A stretch of DNA of 29,392 bases from Macondimonas sp035325645 (GTDB taxonomy: Bacteria > Pseudomonadota > Gammaproteobacteria > UBA5335). The stretch covers positions 1 through 29,392 of the forward strand of contig DAOKZK010000031.1 of the NCBI GenBank assembly GCA_035325645.1. Direction: 5' to 3'. A model generated the notes under the pieces. That model did not search any database and was not told the origin of the DNA. It worked only from the letters and a program-made list of their open reading frames with translations. The position numbers and the translations under genes were made by a program. Shown piece by piece: positions 7,664 through 14,473 of the stretch (positions within the stretch are counted from its first letter, which is position 1; each line of letters starts with the position of its first letter).

Positions 7664-8017
7664 ATGGAAAAGAAAACCGCACGCCTGCGCCGCGCGCGCC
7701 GTGGACGAGCCAGGATGCGTGAACTGGGAATGGCGCGCCTATGCGTGCACCGCACGCCGCGTCACATCTACGCCCAGCTCATCGCCGCCGATGGCGCGTC
7801 GGTTTTGGCATCGGCTTCGTCGTTGCTCAAGGAGGTCCGCGACCAGGTCAAGGCAACCGGGAACGTCGAAACCGCGACCGTGGTCGGTCGGCTGATCGCC
7901 GAGCGTGGACGCGAAGCCGGCGTGACGCGCATTGCCTTTGATCGCTCCGGCTTTCAATATCACGGCCGGATCAAGGCCTTGGCCGACGCTGCCCGTGCGG
8001 GCGGGCTTGAGTTCTAA
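7664..8017 (+). CDS. rplR: 50S ribosomal protein L18
   Basis: The 117-residue product is L18 (same length as E. coli). It has a basic N-terminus (KTARLRRARRGRARMRELG), then RLCVHRTPRHIYAQLIA, and ends FDRSGFQYHGRIKALADAARAGGLEF, a highly conserved C-terminal block. L18 binds 5S rRNA together with L5 and carries it into the large subunit. It sits between rplF and rpsE as expected. Confidence 0.98.
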   Translation: MEKKTARLRRARRGRARMRELGMARLCVHRTPRHIYAQLIAADGASVLASASSLLKEVRDQVKATGNVETATVVGRLIAERGREAGVTRIAFDRSGFQYHGRIKALADAARAGGLEF

Positions 8018-8029
8018 AGGATTTTCGAT

Positions 8030-8539
8030 ATGTCCAATACCGGGTTGCAAACCAGTGGCGACGGCCTGCTCGAGAAGCTCGTCGCGGTGAATCGCGTTGC
8101 CAAAGTGGTCAAGGGCGGCCGCCAGTTCGGTTTCACTGCCTTGACCGTGGTTGGCGACGGGAACGGCCGTGTCGGATTTGGTTACGGGAAGGCGCGAGAA
8201 GTGCCGCAGGCCATCCAGAAGGCGATGGATCGCGCGCGCAAGTCGATGCAGCGCGTTCATCTCACCGACGGAACCCTGCAGCACCCGACTGTCGCCTTCC
8301 ACGGGGCGACCCGGGTCATCATGAAGCCCGCCAGCCAGGGCACAGGCTTGATTGCCGGCGGCGCCATGCGTGCGGTGTTTGAGGTGGCTGGCGTCCACAA
8401 CGTCCGCGCGAAATGCCTCGGATCGCGGAATCCCCTCAATGTCGTGCGGGCCACCATCAATGGCCTCCATGATCTGCACGATCCGAAGTTCGTCGCGGCC
8501 AAGCGCGGCAAGTCGGTCGAAGAAATTCTGGGTGAATGA
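8030..8539 (+). CDS. rpsE: 30S ribosomal protein S5
   Basis: The 169-residue product (E. coli 167 aa) has the double-stranded RNA-binding-like N-terminal domain with LLEKLVAVNRVAKVVKGGRQFGF and VGDGNGRVGFGYGKAREVP. Its C-terminal domain contains APASQGTGLIAGG-like sequence (here KPASQGTGLIAGGAMR). S5 belongs to the S3/S4/S5 mRNA entry site and influences decoding accuracy. The AAGGATTTTCGAT before the ATG serves as ribosome binding site. The rpmD ATG follows its stop by one base. Confidence 0.98.
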   Translation: MSNTGLQTSGDGLLEKLVAVNRVAKVVKGGRQFGFTALTVVGDGNGRVGFGYGKAREVPQAIQKAMDRARKSMQRVHLTDGTLQHPTVAFHGATRVIMKPASQGTGLIAGGAMRAVFEVAGVHNVRAKCLGSRNPLNVVRATINGLHDLHDPKFVAAKRGKSVEEILGE

Positions 8540-8540
8540 G

Positions 8541-8732
8541 ATGACGGAAGCAGTCAAGCAATACCGCCTGACGCTGGTGCGCAGCGTCGCCGGTCGGCTC
8601 AAGAACCATCAGGCGTGCGTGCGCGGATTGGGTCTGCGCCGCATGCACCACTCGGTGGTGGTGGCGGGGACCCCGGAAAACCGCGGGATGATCAACAAGG
8701 TGTCCTACCTGCTGTTGGTCGAGGAGCTTTGA
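8541..8732 (+). CDS. rpmD: 50S ribosomal protein L30
   Basis: The ATG at 8541 gives a 63-residue L30 (E. coli 59 aa): TLVRSVAGRLKNHQACVRGLGLRRMHHSVVV (read in two blocks, residues about 11-41) and GMINKVSYLLLVEE at the end. L30 is a small peripheral 50S protein. The gene is squeezed between rpsE (one base before) and rplO (one base after). The longer upstream frame overlaps rpsE and is not supported. Confidence 0.96.
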   Translation: MTEAVKQYRLTLVRSVAGRLKNHQACVRGLGLRRMHHSVVVAGTPENRGMINKVSYLLLVEEL

Positions 8733-8733
8733 G

Positions 8734-9168
8734 ATGCGTTTGAACTCGCTTCAGCCTGCAGAGGGCAGCCGGAAGGACAAGCGGCGTCTCGGACGCGGCA
8801 TCGGTTCGGGCTTGGGTAAAACGAGCGGGAAGGGTCACAAGGGCCAGAAAGCCCGGGCCGGTGGATTCCACAAAGTGGGGTTCGAAGGTGGCCAGATGCC
8901 GCTGCAGCGTCGTATTCCCAAGCGGGGGTTCCGCTCGCGTACGGCCAAGACGAGCTGCGAGGTGCGCCTGAATGAACTCAATGGGCTTGAAAGCCCAGTG
9001 ACCTTGCTCGGCCTCATCGCAGCAGGTGTCGTACCCCAAGGGACTGAGAAGGCGAAGGTCATTCTCTCTGGAACGCTGAGCCAGGCCGTTACGCTGGAAG
9101 GCGTGGCAGTCACAGCGGGTGCGCGCGCAGCGATCGAGGCTGTCGGCGGCGTCATCAAGGAATCCTGA
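8734..9168 (+). CDS. rplO: 50S ribosomal protein L15
   Basis: The 144-residue product has the same length as E. coli L15. Its N-terminal extended part is glycine- and lysine-rich (RLGRGIGSGLGKTSGKGHKGQKAR, residues about 23-46), followed by GFEGGQMPLQRRIPKRGF. L15 is a late assembly protein that contacts 23S rRNA domains II and V. The rpmD TGA is followed by one base and then this ATG, so the two are likely coupled. Confidence 0.98.
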   Translation: MRLNSLQPAEGSRKDKRRLGRGIGSGLGKTSGKGHKGQKARAGGFHKVGFEGGQMPLQRRIPKRGFRSRTAKTSCEVRLNELNGLESPVTLLGLIAAGVVPQGTEKAKVILSGTLSQAVTLEGVAVTAGARAAIEAVGGVIKES

Positions 9169-9171
9169 TTC

Positions 9172-10500
9172 GTGGCTGCCAACCGCCCGCTGCCGGACAT
9201 GGGCAAGCTTTCCGAACTGCGCCAGCGCGTCCTGTTTCTACTGGGCGCGCTGATCGTGTTCCGGATCGGTACGTTCATCCCCGTTCCGGGAGTGGATCCG
9301 ATCGCGGTCGCCCGTATGTTTGAGCGCACCAGCGGTACCATCCTTGACATGTTCAACATGTTCTCGGGCGGGGCACTGGAACGTCTGAGTCTGTTTGCGC
9401 TGGGCGTCATGCCGTACATCTCGGCGTCCATCATCGTTCAGTTGATGACCTCGGTTGTTCCCGCTTTCGAAGAGCTCAAGAAGGAAGGCGAAAGCGGGCG
9501 CCGCAAGCTGACGCAGTACACCCGGTACGGAACCGTGGCACTGGCATCATTCCAGGCCGTCGGCGCCTCGATAGCCTTGCAGAATCAGGGTGTGAACGCC
9601 ATCCAGGGGCCGCTGTTCGTGGTTCTCGCGGCAACCAGCCTGGTAGCGGGGACGATGTTTCTGGTGTGGCTGGGTGAGCAGGTCACCGAGCGCGGCATCG
9701 GTAACGGAATCTCCATGATCATTTTCGCCGGCATCGTTGCGGGTTTGCCGTCGGCGGTCGGCGGGACCCTGCAACTGGTGCGCAACGGGGAAATGAACCC
9801 GCTGTTCGCGGTGGTCATTCTGGGCTTGGCTTTCGCAGTAATCGCCGGTGTGGTCTTCGTGGAACGTGGACAGCGACGGATACCCGTGCATTATGCCAAG
9901 CGGCAGCAGGGTCGCAGGCTTTTCGCGGCGCAGACGACGCATTTGCCGCTCAAGCTAAACATGGCCGGCGTCATTCCACCGATCTTTGCGTCCAGTCTGA
10001 TCCTGTTTCCGGTGACTCTGGGAGGCTGGCTGGGCGGCGCCGTCGGTGACGGGTGGGTTGCATCGGTGATGCAGCGGATTACGGCCGCAATGTCGCCGGG
10101 ACAGCCTGTCTACATCCTGCTGTACGCCGCCCTGATCATTTTCTTTTGTTTTTTCTATACGGCACTGGTTTTCAATGCCCGCGAGACGGCAGACAATCTG
10201 AAGCGTTCCGGGGCGTTCATCCCCGGCATCCGACCGGGACAGAACACCGCAAACTACATCGACGGAGTGCTGACGCGTCTGACCGTGGTGGGCGCGATGT
10301 ACATCACGGCCGTATGCCTGATGCCGGAATTTCTGATCTTGTCTTTCAATGTGCCATTCCATTTTGGCGGGACGTCGCTTCTGATCATCGTCGTGGTCGT
10401 GATGGATTTCATGGCCCAGGTGCAGGCGCACTTGATGTCGCACCAATATGAAGGGCTGTTGAAGAAGAGCAACTTGAAGTCGCTTGGCAGAGTCGGATAG
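9172..10500 (+). CDS. secY: Protein translocase subunit SecY
   Basis: The 442-residue product is the SecY channel of the Sec translocon (E. coli 443 aa), with ten predicted membrane helices. Visible landmarks are LRQRVLFLLGALIVFRIGTFIPVPG for helix 1, ITASIIVQL-like plug/helix 2 sequence (MPYISASIIVQLM), GNGISMIIFAGIV, and the C5 loop NLKRSGAFIPGIRPG with its conserved arginine-proline-glycine end. The start is GTG at 9172, 3 bases after the rplO stop. It is the only membrane protein gene in the ribosomal cluster. Confidence 0.98.
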   Translation: MAANRPLPDMGKLSELRQRVLFLLGALIVFRIGTFIPVPGVDPIAVARMFERTSGTILDMFNMFSGGALERLSLFALGVMPYISASIIVQLMTSVVPAFEELKKEGESGRRKLTQYTRYGTVALASFQAVGASIALQNQGVNAIQGPLFVVLAATSLVAGTMFLVWLGEQVTERGIGNGISMIIFAGIVAGLPSAVGGTLQLVRNGEMNPLFAVVILGLAFAVIAGVVFVERGQRRIPVHYAKRQQGRRLFAAQTTHLPLKLNMAGVIPPIFASSLILFPVTLGGWLGGAVGDGWVASVMQRITAAMSPGQPVYILLYAALIIFFCFFYTALVFNARETADNLKRSGAFIPGIRPGQNTANYIDGVLTRLTVVGAMYITAVCLMPEFLILSFNVPFHFGGTSLLIIVVVVMDFMAQVQAHLMSHQYEGLLKKSNLKSLGRVG

Positions 10501-10535
10501 CCGCTGCCGTCGACACCAATCTGGAGTCATGAGTC

Positions 10536-10649
10536 ATGAAAGTACGCGCCTCAGTCAAGCGCATCTGTCGCAACTGCAAGGTCATCAAGCGCCACGGTCA
10601 TATCCGCGTCATCTGCGTCGACGGCCGTCACAAACAGCGCCAGGGTTGA
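10536..10649 (+). CDS. rpmJ: 50S ribosomal protein L36, zinc-binding form
   Basis: This 37-residue protein starts MKVRASVKRICRNCKVIKRH and ends GRHKQRQG. Cys11, Cys14, Cys27 and His32 form the zinc ribbon of the C+ type of L36. It is one residue shorter than the E. coli protein. The position between secY and rpsM is the standard gammaproteobacterial one. GGAG at 10522-10525 lies about 10 bases before the ATG at 10536 and is the likely ribosome binding site. Confidence 0.97.
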   Translation: MKVRASVKRICRNCKVIKRHGHIRVICVDGRHKQRQG

Positions 10650-10657
10650 CCAGCAGG

Positions 10658-10686
10658 TTGTCAATCGGAAGGTAATCGACTATTCT
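10658..10686 (+). promoter_or_regulatory. Sigma70-type promoter for the alpha operon (rpsM-rplQ)
   Basis: TTGTCA at 10658-10663 (5 of 6 match to TTGACA) and TATTCT at 10681-10686 (4 of 6 match to TATAAT) are separated by exactly 17 bases. They lie in the 94-base gap between rpmJ and rpsM, the longest gap in the cluster. This is where the alpha operon promoter is expected. A transcript starting near 10693 would have a leader of about 50 bases, the region in which S4 binds in E. coli. Confidence 0.62.
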
Positions 10687-10743
10687 TACCGGCTACTCGG
10701 CGCGCGGCCGGGTCGCGGATGGTCCGTCAGGAGAGCAGTTAAA

Positions 10744-11100
10744 ATGGCGCGTATCGCCGGTGTCAATATTCCAGATCAAAAGCATGCGGTGATCGCGCTG
10801 ACCTCGATATATGGCATTGGCCGCAATCGCGCGAAGTTGATCTGCCAGGCGACGGGGATCAACCCCGCCGTCCCGATCAAGGATCTGACGGAGGGTGAGT
10901 TGGAGTCGCTGCGCCAGGCAGTCGCCAAGTTCACCGTCGAGGGCGATCTGCGACGTGAAGTCTCGATGAACATCAAGCGCCTCATGGATCTGGGGTGCTA
11001 TCGCGGGCTTCGCCATAGACGCGGTCTTCCCGTGCGTGGTCAGCGGACCCGCACCAATGCGCGGACGCGCAAGGGACCCCGTCGTGCGATTCGCAAGTAA
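10744..11100 (+). CDS. rpsM: 30S ribosomal protein S13
   Basis: The 118-residue product (same length as E. coli) starts MARIAGVNIPDQKHAVIALTSIYGIG and ends in the basic tail RGLRHRRGLPVRGQRTRTNARTRKGPRRAIRK, with the signature block GLPVRGQRTRTNARTRKG. S13 lies in the 30S head, contacts P-site tRNA and forms bridges with L5. AGGAGA precedes the ATG by about 9 bases. It is the first gene of the alpha operon. Confidence 0.98.
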   Translation: MARIAGVNIPDQKHAVIALTSIYGIGRNRAKLICQATGINPAVPIKDLTEGELESLRQAVAKFTVEGDLRREVSMNIKRLMDLGCYRGLRHRRGLPVRGQRTRTNARTRKGPRRAIRK

Positions 11101-11150
11101 ACCGAAGACGCACGTCCATTTCCTATCCTCATTTTTCTCGGCGAGTGTTC

Positions 11151-11534
11151 ATGGCTAAGACAGCACCACGCAAGCGAGTCCGCAAGCATGTCACCGATGC
11201 GGTGGCGCATGTGCACGCCTCGTTCAACAACACCATCATCACCATCACGGATCGCCAGGGCAATGCGCTGTGCTGGGCGACCTCGGGTGGTTCGGGCTTT
11301 CGCGGTTCGCGTAAGAGCACGCCTTTCGCAGCGCAGGTCGCAGCGGAGAAGGCCGGAAACGCTGCCCAGGAGCACGGTGTCCGGAATCTCGACGTGCTGG
11401 TCAAGGGTCCCGGGCCCGGCCGGGAAGCGGCCGTCCGCGCGCTTCACAACGTGGGCTTCAAGGTGTTGAGTATCACGGATGTGACGCCGATCCCGAACAA
11501 CGGCTGCCGGCCGCCGAAGCGCCGGCGCGTTTGA
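11151..11534 (+). CDS. rpsK: 30S ribosomal protein S11
   Basis: The ATG at 11151 gives a 127-residue S11 (E. coli 129 aa), MAKTAPRKRVRKHVTDAVAHVHASFNNTIIT onward in blocks, with the signature TPIPNNGCRPPKRRRV at the end. S11 sits on the 30S platform near the E site and the anti-Shine-Dalgarno end of 16S rRNA. An in-frame GTG at 11145 would add two residues and is less likely. The Shine-Dalgarno sequence here is weak (GGCGAG). Confidence 0.97.
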   Translation: MAKTAPRKRVRKHVTDAVAHVHASFNNTIITITDRQGNALCWATSGGSGFRGSRKSTPFAAQVAAEKAGNAAQEHGVRNLDVLVKGPGPGREAAVRALHNVGFKVLSITDVTPIPNNGCRPPKRRRV

Positions 11535-11567
11535 AGACAATTCGTTGCGACAGCACGAGAGAGATGC

Positions 11568-12188
11568 ATGGCAAAGTATATCGGCCCCAAATGCAAGCTA
11601 TCCCGTCGGGAAGGAACGGATCTGTTCCTCAAGGCGCGGGGTAGTTCCTATGAAAAGAAGTGCCGTAGCGAGTCAGCGCCGGGTCAGCATGGGCAGCGCC
11701 GTGGGCGGCTGTCCGACTACGGCTTGCAGTTGCGCGAGAAGCAGAAACTGCGTCGGATGTACGGCGTCCTCGAAGGTCAGTTTCGGCGCTACTACGAAGA
11801 TGCGGCACGGATACGCGGCAACACCGGCGAAACGATGCTCCAGTTGCTCGAAAACCGGCTCGACAATGTCGTTTATCGGATGGGATTCGCTTCGACCCGC
11901 GCCGAAGCGCGGCAGATGGTTGGGCACAAGGCCTTCGAAGTGAACGGACAGATTTCCAACATTCCCTCGATGCAGATTCGCCCCGGTGACGTGATTCGCG
12001 TATCGGCGCGCGCGCGCGGCCAGGATCGGATTCGTGGTGCCTTGACGGTTGCGCTTGAGGTCGGCTTGCCCTCGTGGGTGGAGGTGGATGAGAAGGAGCT
12101 GCAGGGTACCTACAAAACGGTTCCCGATCGTTCCGATCTGTCCCCCGACGTCAATGAAAATCTCGTCGTCGAGTTGTACTCCAAGTAA
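11568..12188 (+). CDS. rpsD: 30S ribosomal protein S4
   Basis: The 206-residue product matches S4 (same length as E. coli). It starts MAKYIGPKCKLSRREGTDLFL and has the S4 RNA-binding domain RLDNVVYRMGFASTRAEARQMVGHKAFEVNG at about residues 97-127. S4 nucleates 30S assembly. In E. coli it represses the alpha operon by binding a pseudoknot at the start of rpsM, so the gene is both product and likely regulator of this unit. The early cysteines typical of zinc-binding S4 are reduced here (Cys at 9 and 31). Confidence 0.98.
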   Translation: MAKYIGPKCKLSRREGTDLFLKARGSSYEKKCRSESAPGQHGQRRGRLSDYGLQLREKQKLRRMYGVLEGQFRRYYEDAARIRGNTGETMLQLLENRLDNVVYRMGFASTRAEARQMVGHKAFEVNGQISNIPSMQIRPGDVIRVSARARGQDRIRGALTVALEVGLPSWVEVDEKELQGTYKTVPDRSDLSPDVNENLVVELYSK

Positions 12189-12202
12189 GGGAGATTTTCA
12201 GA

Positions 12203-13225
12203 ATGCAGGGCCTCGGTTCCAGTTTTTTGAAACCCCGATTGGTGGATGTCCAGCGGCTTTCGTCGACCCATTCCCGCATCGTTCTCGAACCACTCGAGCG
12301 TGGCTTCGGCCATACGCTAGGAAATGCGTTGCGCCGGATCCTGCTGTCGTCCATGACGGGCGCGGCGGTGGTCGAGGCGGAAATCGATGGCGTGCTCCAT
12401 GAGTACAGCAGCATCGAAGGCGTCCAGGAAGACGTCATCGACATCCTGCTGAACCTGAAGGGGGTAGCGTTCCGTATCACCGATCCGTCGGCGGCGGAAG
12501 TGAATCTCATGCTGATCAAGGAGACGCCGGGTCCGGTGACGGCTGCCGACATCCAGCTCAATCATCAGGTCGAGATTGCCAATCCGGATCATGTCATTGC
12601 GCATCTGACCGAAGGCGCGCGCCTCAAGGCGCGACTGAAGGTGCGCAGGGGGCGCGGCTATGAGCCTGCGCAAGCTCGCCTTGGCATGCTCATGGAAGAC
12701 GATCCGCGCCCGATCGGGGTGCTGCATCTGGACGCCTCCTACAGCCCGGTACGCCGCGTGTCTTACACGGTTGAAAATGCCCGCGTCGAGCAACGGACGA
12801 ATCTTGACAAGCTGGTGATCGAACTCGAGACGAGCGGAGTGCTGGACCCCGAGGAAGCGATTCGGCACGCAGCGACGATTCTCAGTGATCAGCTGGCGTC
12901 ATTCGTGGATTTGCGCTCCGAGCAGATCGAAGACCGGCATATGCGAGTGGGCGATCTCAATCCCATCCTGCTGCGGCCGATCGACGATCTGGAGTTGACG
13001 GTGCGTTCGGCCAACTGCCTGAAGGCGGAGAACATTTTCTACATCGGAGACCTTATCCAGCGCAGTGAAGTGGAGCTGCTGAAGGCGCCGAATCTCGGCA
13101 AGAAGTCTCTGACGGAGATCAAGCAGGCGCTGGCGTCTCATGACCTGTCATTGGGAATGCGACTGGATCAGTGGCCACCGGCCGATCTCCAGCCCGGAAG
13201 CGGCGGATCAGAAGCCGACGCCTGA
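12203..13225 (+). CDS. rpoA: DNA-directed RNA polymerase subunit alpha
   Basis: The 340-residue product is 11 residues longer than E. coli alpha (329 aa). The N-terminal assembly domain has GFGHTLGNALRRILLSSM (residues about 34-51), with the arginine used for beta contact. The C-terminal domain has LTVRSANCLKAENIFYIGDLIQ and LLKAPNLGKKSLTEIKQAL, the helix-hairpin-helix part that binds UP elements and activators. The extra length is a proline- and glycine-rich tail (WPPADLQPGSGGSEADA). It lies between rpsD and rplQ as in other proteobacteria. Confidence 0.98.
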   Translation: MQGLGSSFLKPRLVDVQRLSSTHSRIVLEPLERGFGHTLGNALRRILLSSMTGAAVVEAEIDGVLHEYSSIEGVQEDVIDILLNLKGVAFRITDPSAAEVNLMLIKETPGPVTAADIQLNHQVEIANPDHVIAHLTEGARLKARLKVRRGRGYEPAQARLGMLMEDDPRPIGVLHLDASYSPVRRVSYTVENARVEQRTNLDKLVIELETSGVLDPEEAIRHAATILSDQLASFVDLRSEQIEDRHMRVGDLNPILLRPIDDLELTVRSANCLKAENIFYIGDLIQRSEVELLKAPNLGKKSLTEIKQALASHDLSLGMRLDQWPPADLQPGSGGSEADA

Positions 13226-13238
13226 ATCGATGACCTCG

Positions 13239-13257
13239 CCCGTGCGCGGGTATTTTT
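13239..13257 (+). terminator. Short hairpin plus T-run between rpoA and rplQ (possible attenuator)
   Basis: CCCG at 13239-13242 and CGGG at 13247-13250 can pair around the loop TGCG. They are followed by TATTTTT ending at 13257. The stem is only 4 bp (5 with a G-T pair), so it would be a weak terminator at most. It may lower rplQ expression relative to rpoA, or be chance. Confidence 0.25.
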
Positions 13258-13271
13258 AACGGAATTTGACC

Positions 13272-13658
13272 ATGAGACATCGCAACACCGGCCGCCAGCT
13301 CAGTCGGAACAGTTCACATCGCAAGGCACTGATGCGGAACATGACCGTGTCATTGCTCAAGCATGAGCTGATCCAGACGACCCTGCCCAAGGCCAAGGAG
13401 CTCCGCCGCTTCGCCGAGCCGATGATCACCCTCGGCAAGGAAGACGGCGTGTCTCGGCGCCGGCTCGCGTTCGATCGCTTGCGCGACCGCGACGTGGTGA
13501 CCAAGCTGTTCAACGAGCTCGGTCCGCGTTACAAGCAGCGACCCGGGGGTTATCTGCGCATACTCAAGAACGGTTTTCGCGCCGGTGACAATGCGCCCAT
13601 GGCGGTGGTCGAATTGGTCGACCGGCCTGCAGCCACATCCCCTCAGGATGCGGAGTGA
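13272..13658 (+). CDS. rplQ: 50S ribosomal protein L17
   Basis: The ATG at 13272 gives a 128-residue L17 (E. coli 127 aa), beginning MRHRNTGRQLSRNSSHRKALMRNM. It has the signature HELIQTTLPKAKELRRFAEPMIT and the GPRYKQRPGGYLRILKNGFRAGDNAPMAVVEL end. A TTG two codons upstream is in frame but unlikely. It is the last gene of the alpha operon and of the whole superoperon; the terminator follows 23 bases after its stop. Confidence 0.98.
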   Translation: MRHRNTGRQLSRNSSHRKALMRNMTVSLLKHELIQTTLPKAKELRRFAEPMITLGKEDGVSRRRLAFDRLRDRDVVTKLFNELGPRYKQRPGGYLRILKNGFRAGDNAPMAVVELVDRPAATSPQDAE

Positions 13659-13681
13659 GGCGGCATCGTTTGAAATCGCAG

Positions 13682-13708
13682 AGCCGGGCGAGCGCCCGGC
13701 TTTTTTTT
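13682..13708 (+). terminator. Rho-independent terminator after rplQ
   Basis: AGCCGGGC at 13682-13689 pairs perfectly with GCCCGGCT at 13694-13701 around the 4-base loop GAGC. The pairing is followed by an unbroken T-run to 13708. The strong GC stem and T-run form a textbook terminator closing the ribosomal superoperon. Confidence 0.93.
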
Positions 13709-13803
13709 GCGCGCGGGCACGCCCGGTCGCTCACCGGAACCGGCACGTCGGCATCAGGATGTGTTCGAGTCATTCGTGATGTGTTTCACCGTGGGAGGCG
13801 GAC

Positions 13804-14463
13804 ATGACCGATATCGCAGCTCTGTTCGAGAACAATCGTCGCTGGTCTCAGTCGATCTGCGCGGAGGACCCCGGCTTTTTCACCGGCTTGGCCAGGATCC
13901 AGGCGCCCGAGTTCCTGTGGATCGGGTGTGCCGATTCGCGCGTGCCCGCCAACGAGATCGTCGGACTCAAGCCGGGGGAGGTGTTCGTCCACCGTAACGT
14001 GGCAAATGTCGTGGCGCACGGCGATCTCAATTGTCTGGCCGTCGTCCAGTTCGCGGTGGACGTCCTGAAGGTTCGGAACGTACTGGTGGTCGGCCACTAC
14101 GGCTGCGGCGGTGTGCGAGCGGCGCTGGAGAATGCGCGCTTGGGGCTGGTGGACAACTGGTTGCGGCACATCCACGACGTCAAGCACAAGCATCAGCACG
14201 CGCTTGAAGCAGCTGCCGACGAGGCGGAGCGAGTCGATAGCCTATGTGAACTGAATGCGATCGAGCAGGCGCGCAATCTGTGCCAAACGACGGTCATCCA
14301 GGACGCGTGGGCGCGCGGACAGCCCCTGGCGGTGCACAGCTGGATCTACGGCCTGACCGACGGGATCATTCACGATCTGGGCTATTCGGTGTCGGCGGCG
14401 GCCGAAGTGGACGCGCACTACGAAGCTGCAGTTGCCCGCCGTACAAGGAAAACGGCGCTCTAG
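13804..14463 (+). CDS. can: Beta-class carbonic anhydrase (Can/CynT2 type)
   Basis: The 219-residue cytosolic enzyme interconverts CO2 and bicarbonate. Zinc ligands Cys42, His98 and Cys101 and the catalytic pair Asp44-Arg46 are at the same positions as in E. coli Can. The motif around them is CADSRVPANEI and later GHYGCGGVRAA. A GGAGG box precedes the ATG by 5 bases. The gene stands alone after the rplQ terminator and converges on the nitrilase-fusion gene. The 95 bases between terminator and start presumably hold its promoter, but I could not fix one. Bicarbonate supply for biosynthesis is the likely role; a link to CO2 fixation is not shown by the neighbours. Confidence 0.95.
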   Translation: MTDIAALFENNRRWSQSICAEDPGFFTGLARIQAPEFLWIGCADSRVPANEIVGLKPGEVFVHRNVANVVAHGDLNCLAVVQFAVDVLKVRNVLVVGHYGCGGVRAALENARLGLVDNWLRHIHDVKHKHQHALEAAADEAERVDSLCELNAIEQARNLCQTTVIQDAWARGQPLAVHSWIYGLTDGIIHDLGYSVSAAAEVDAHYEAAVARRTRKTAL

Positions 14464-14473
14464 ACGGCGCCGT
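14452..14473. terminator. Hairpin spanning the convergent stops of can and the nitrilase-fusion gene
   Basis: ACGGCGC at 14452-14458 pairs with GCGCCGT at 14467-14473 around an 8-base loop that contains the can TAG stop. There is no T-run on either strand. The two convergent genes are only 9 bases apart, so this hairpin may help separate their transcripts, but it is weak evidence for a terminator. Confidence 0.3.

Noticed and set aside
13659..13803. tRNA or small RNA gene after rplQ
   Set aside because: Apart from the terminator hairpin I could not fold a cloverleaf or find a promoter-terminator pair.
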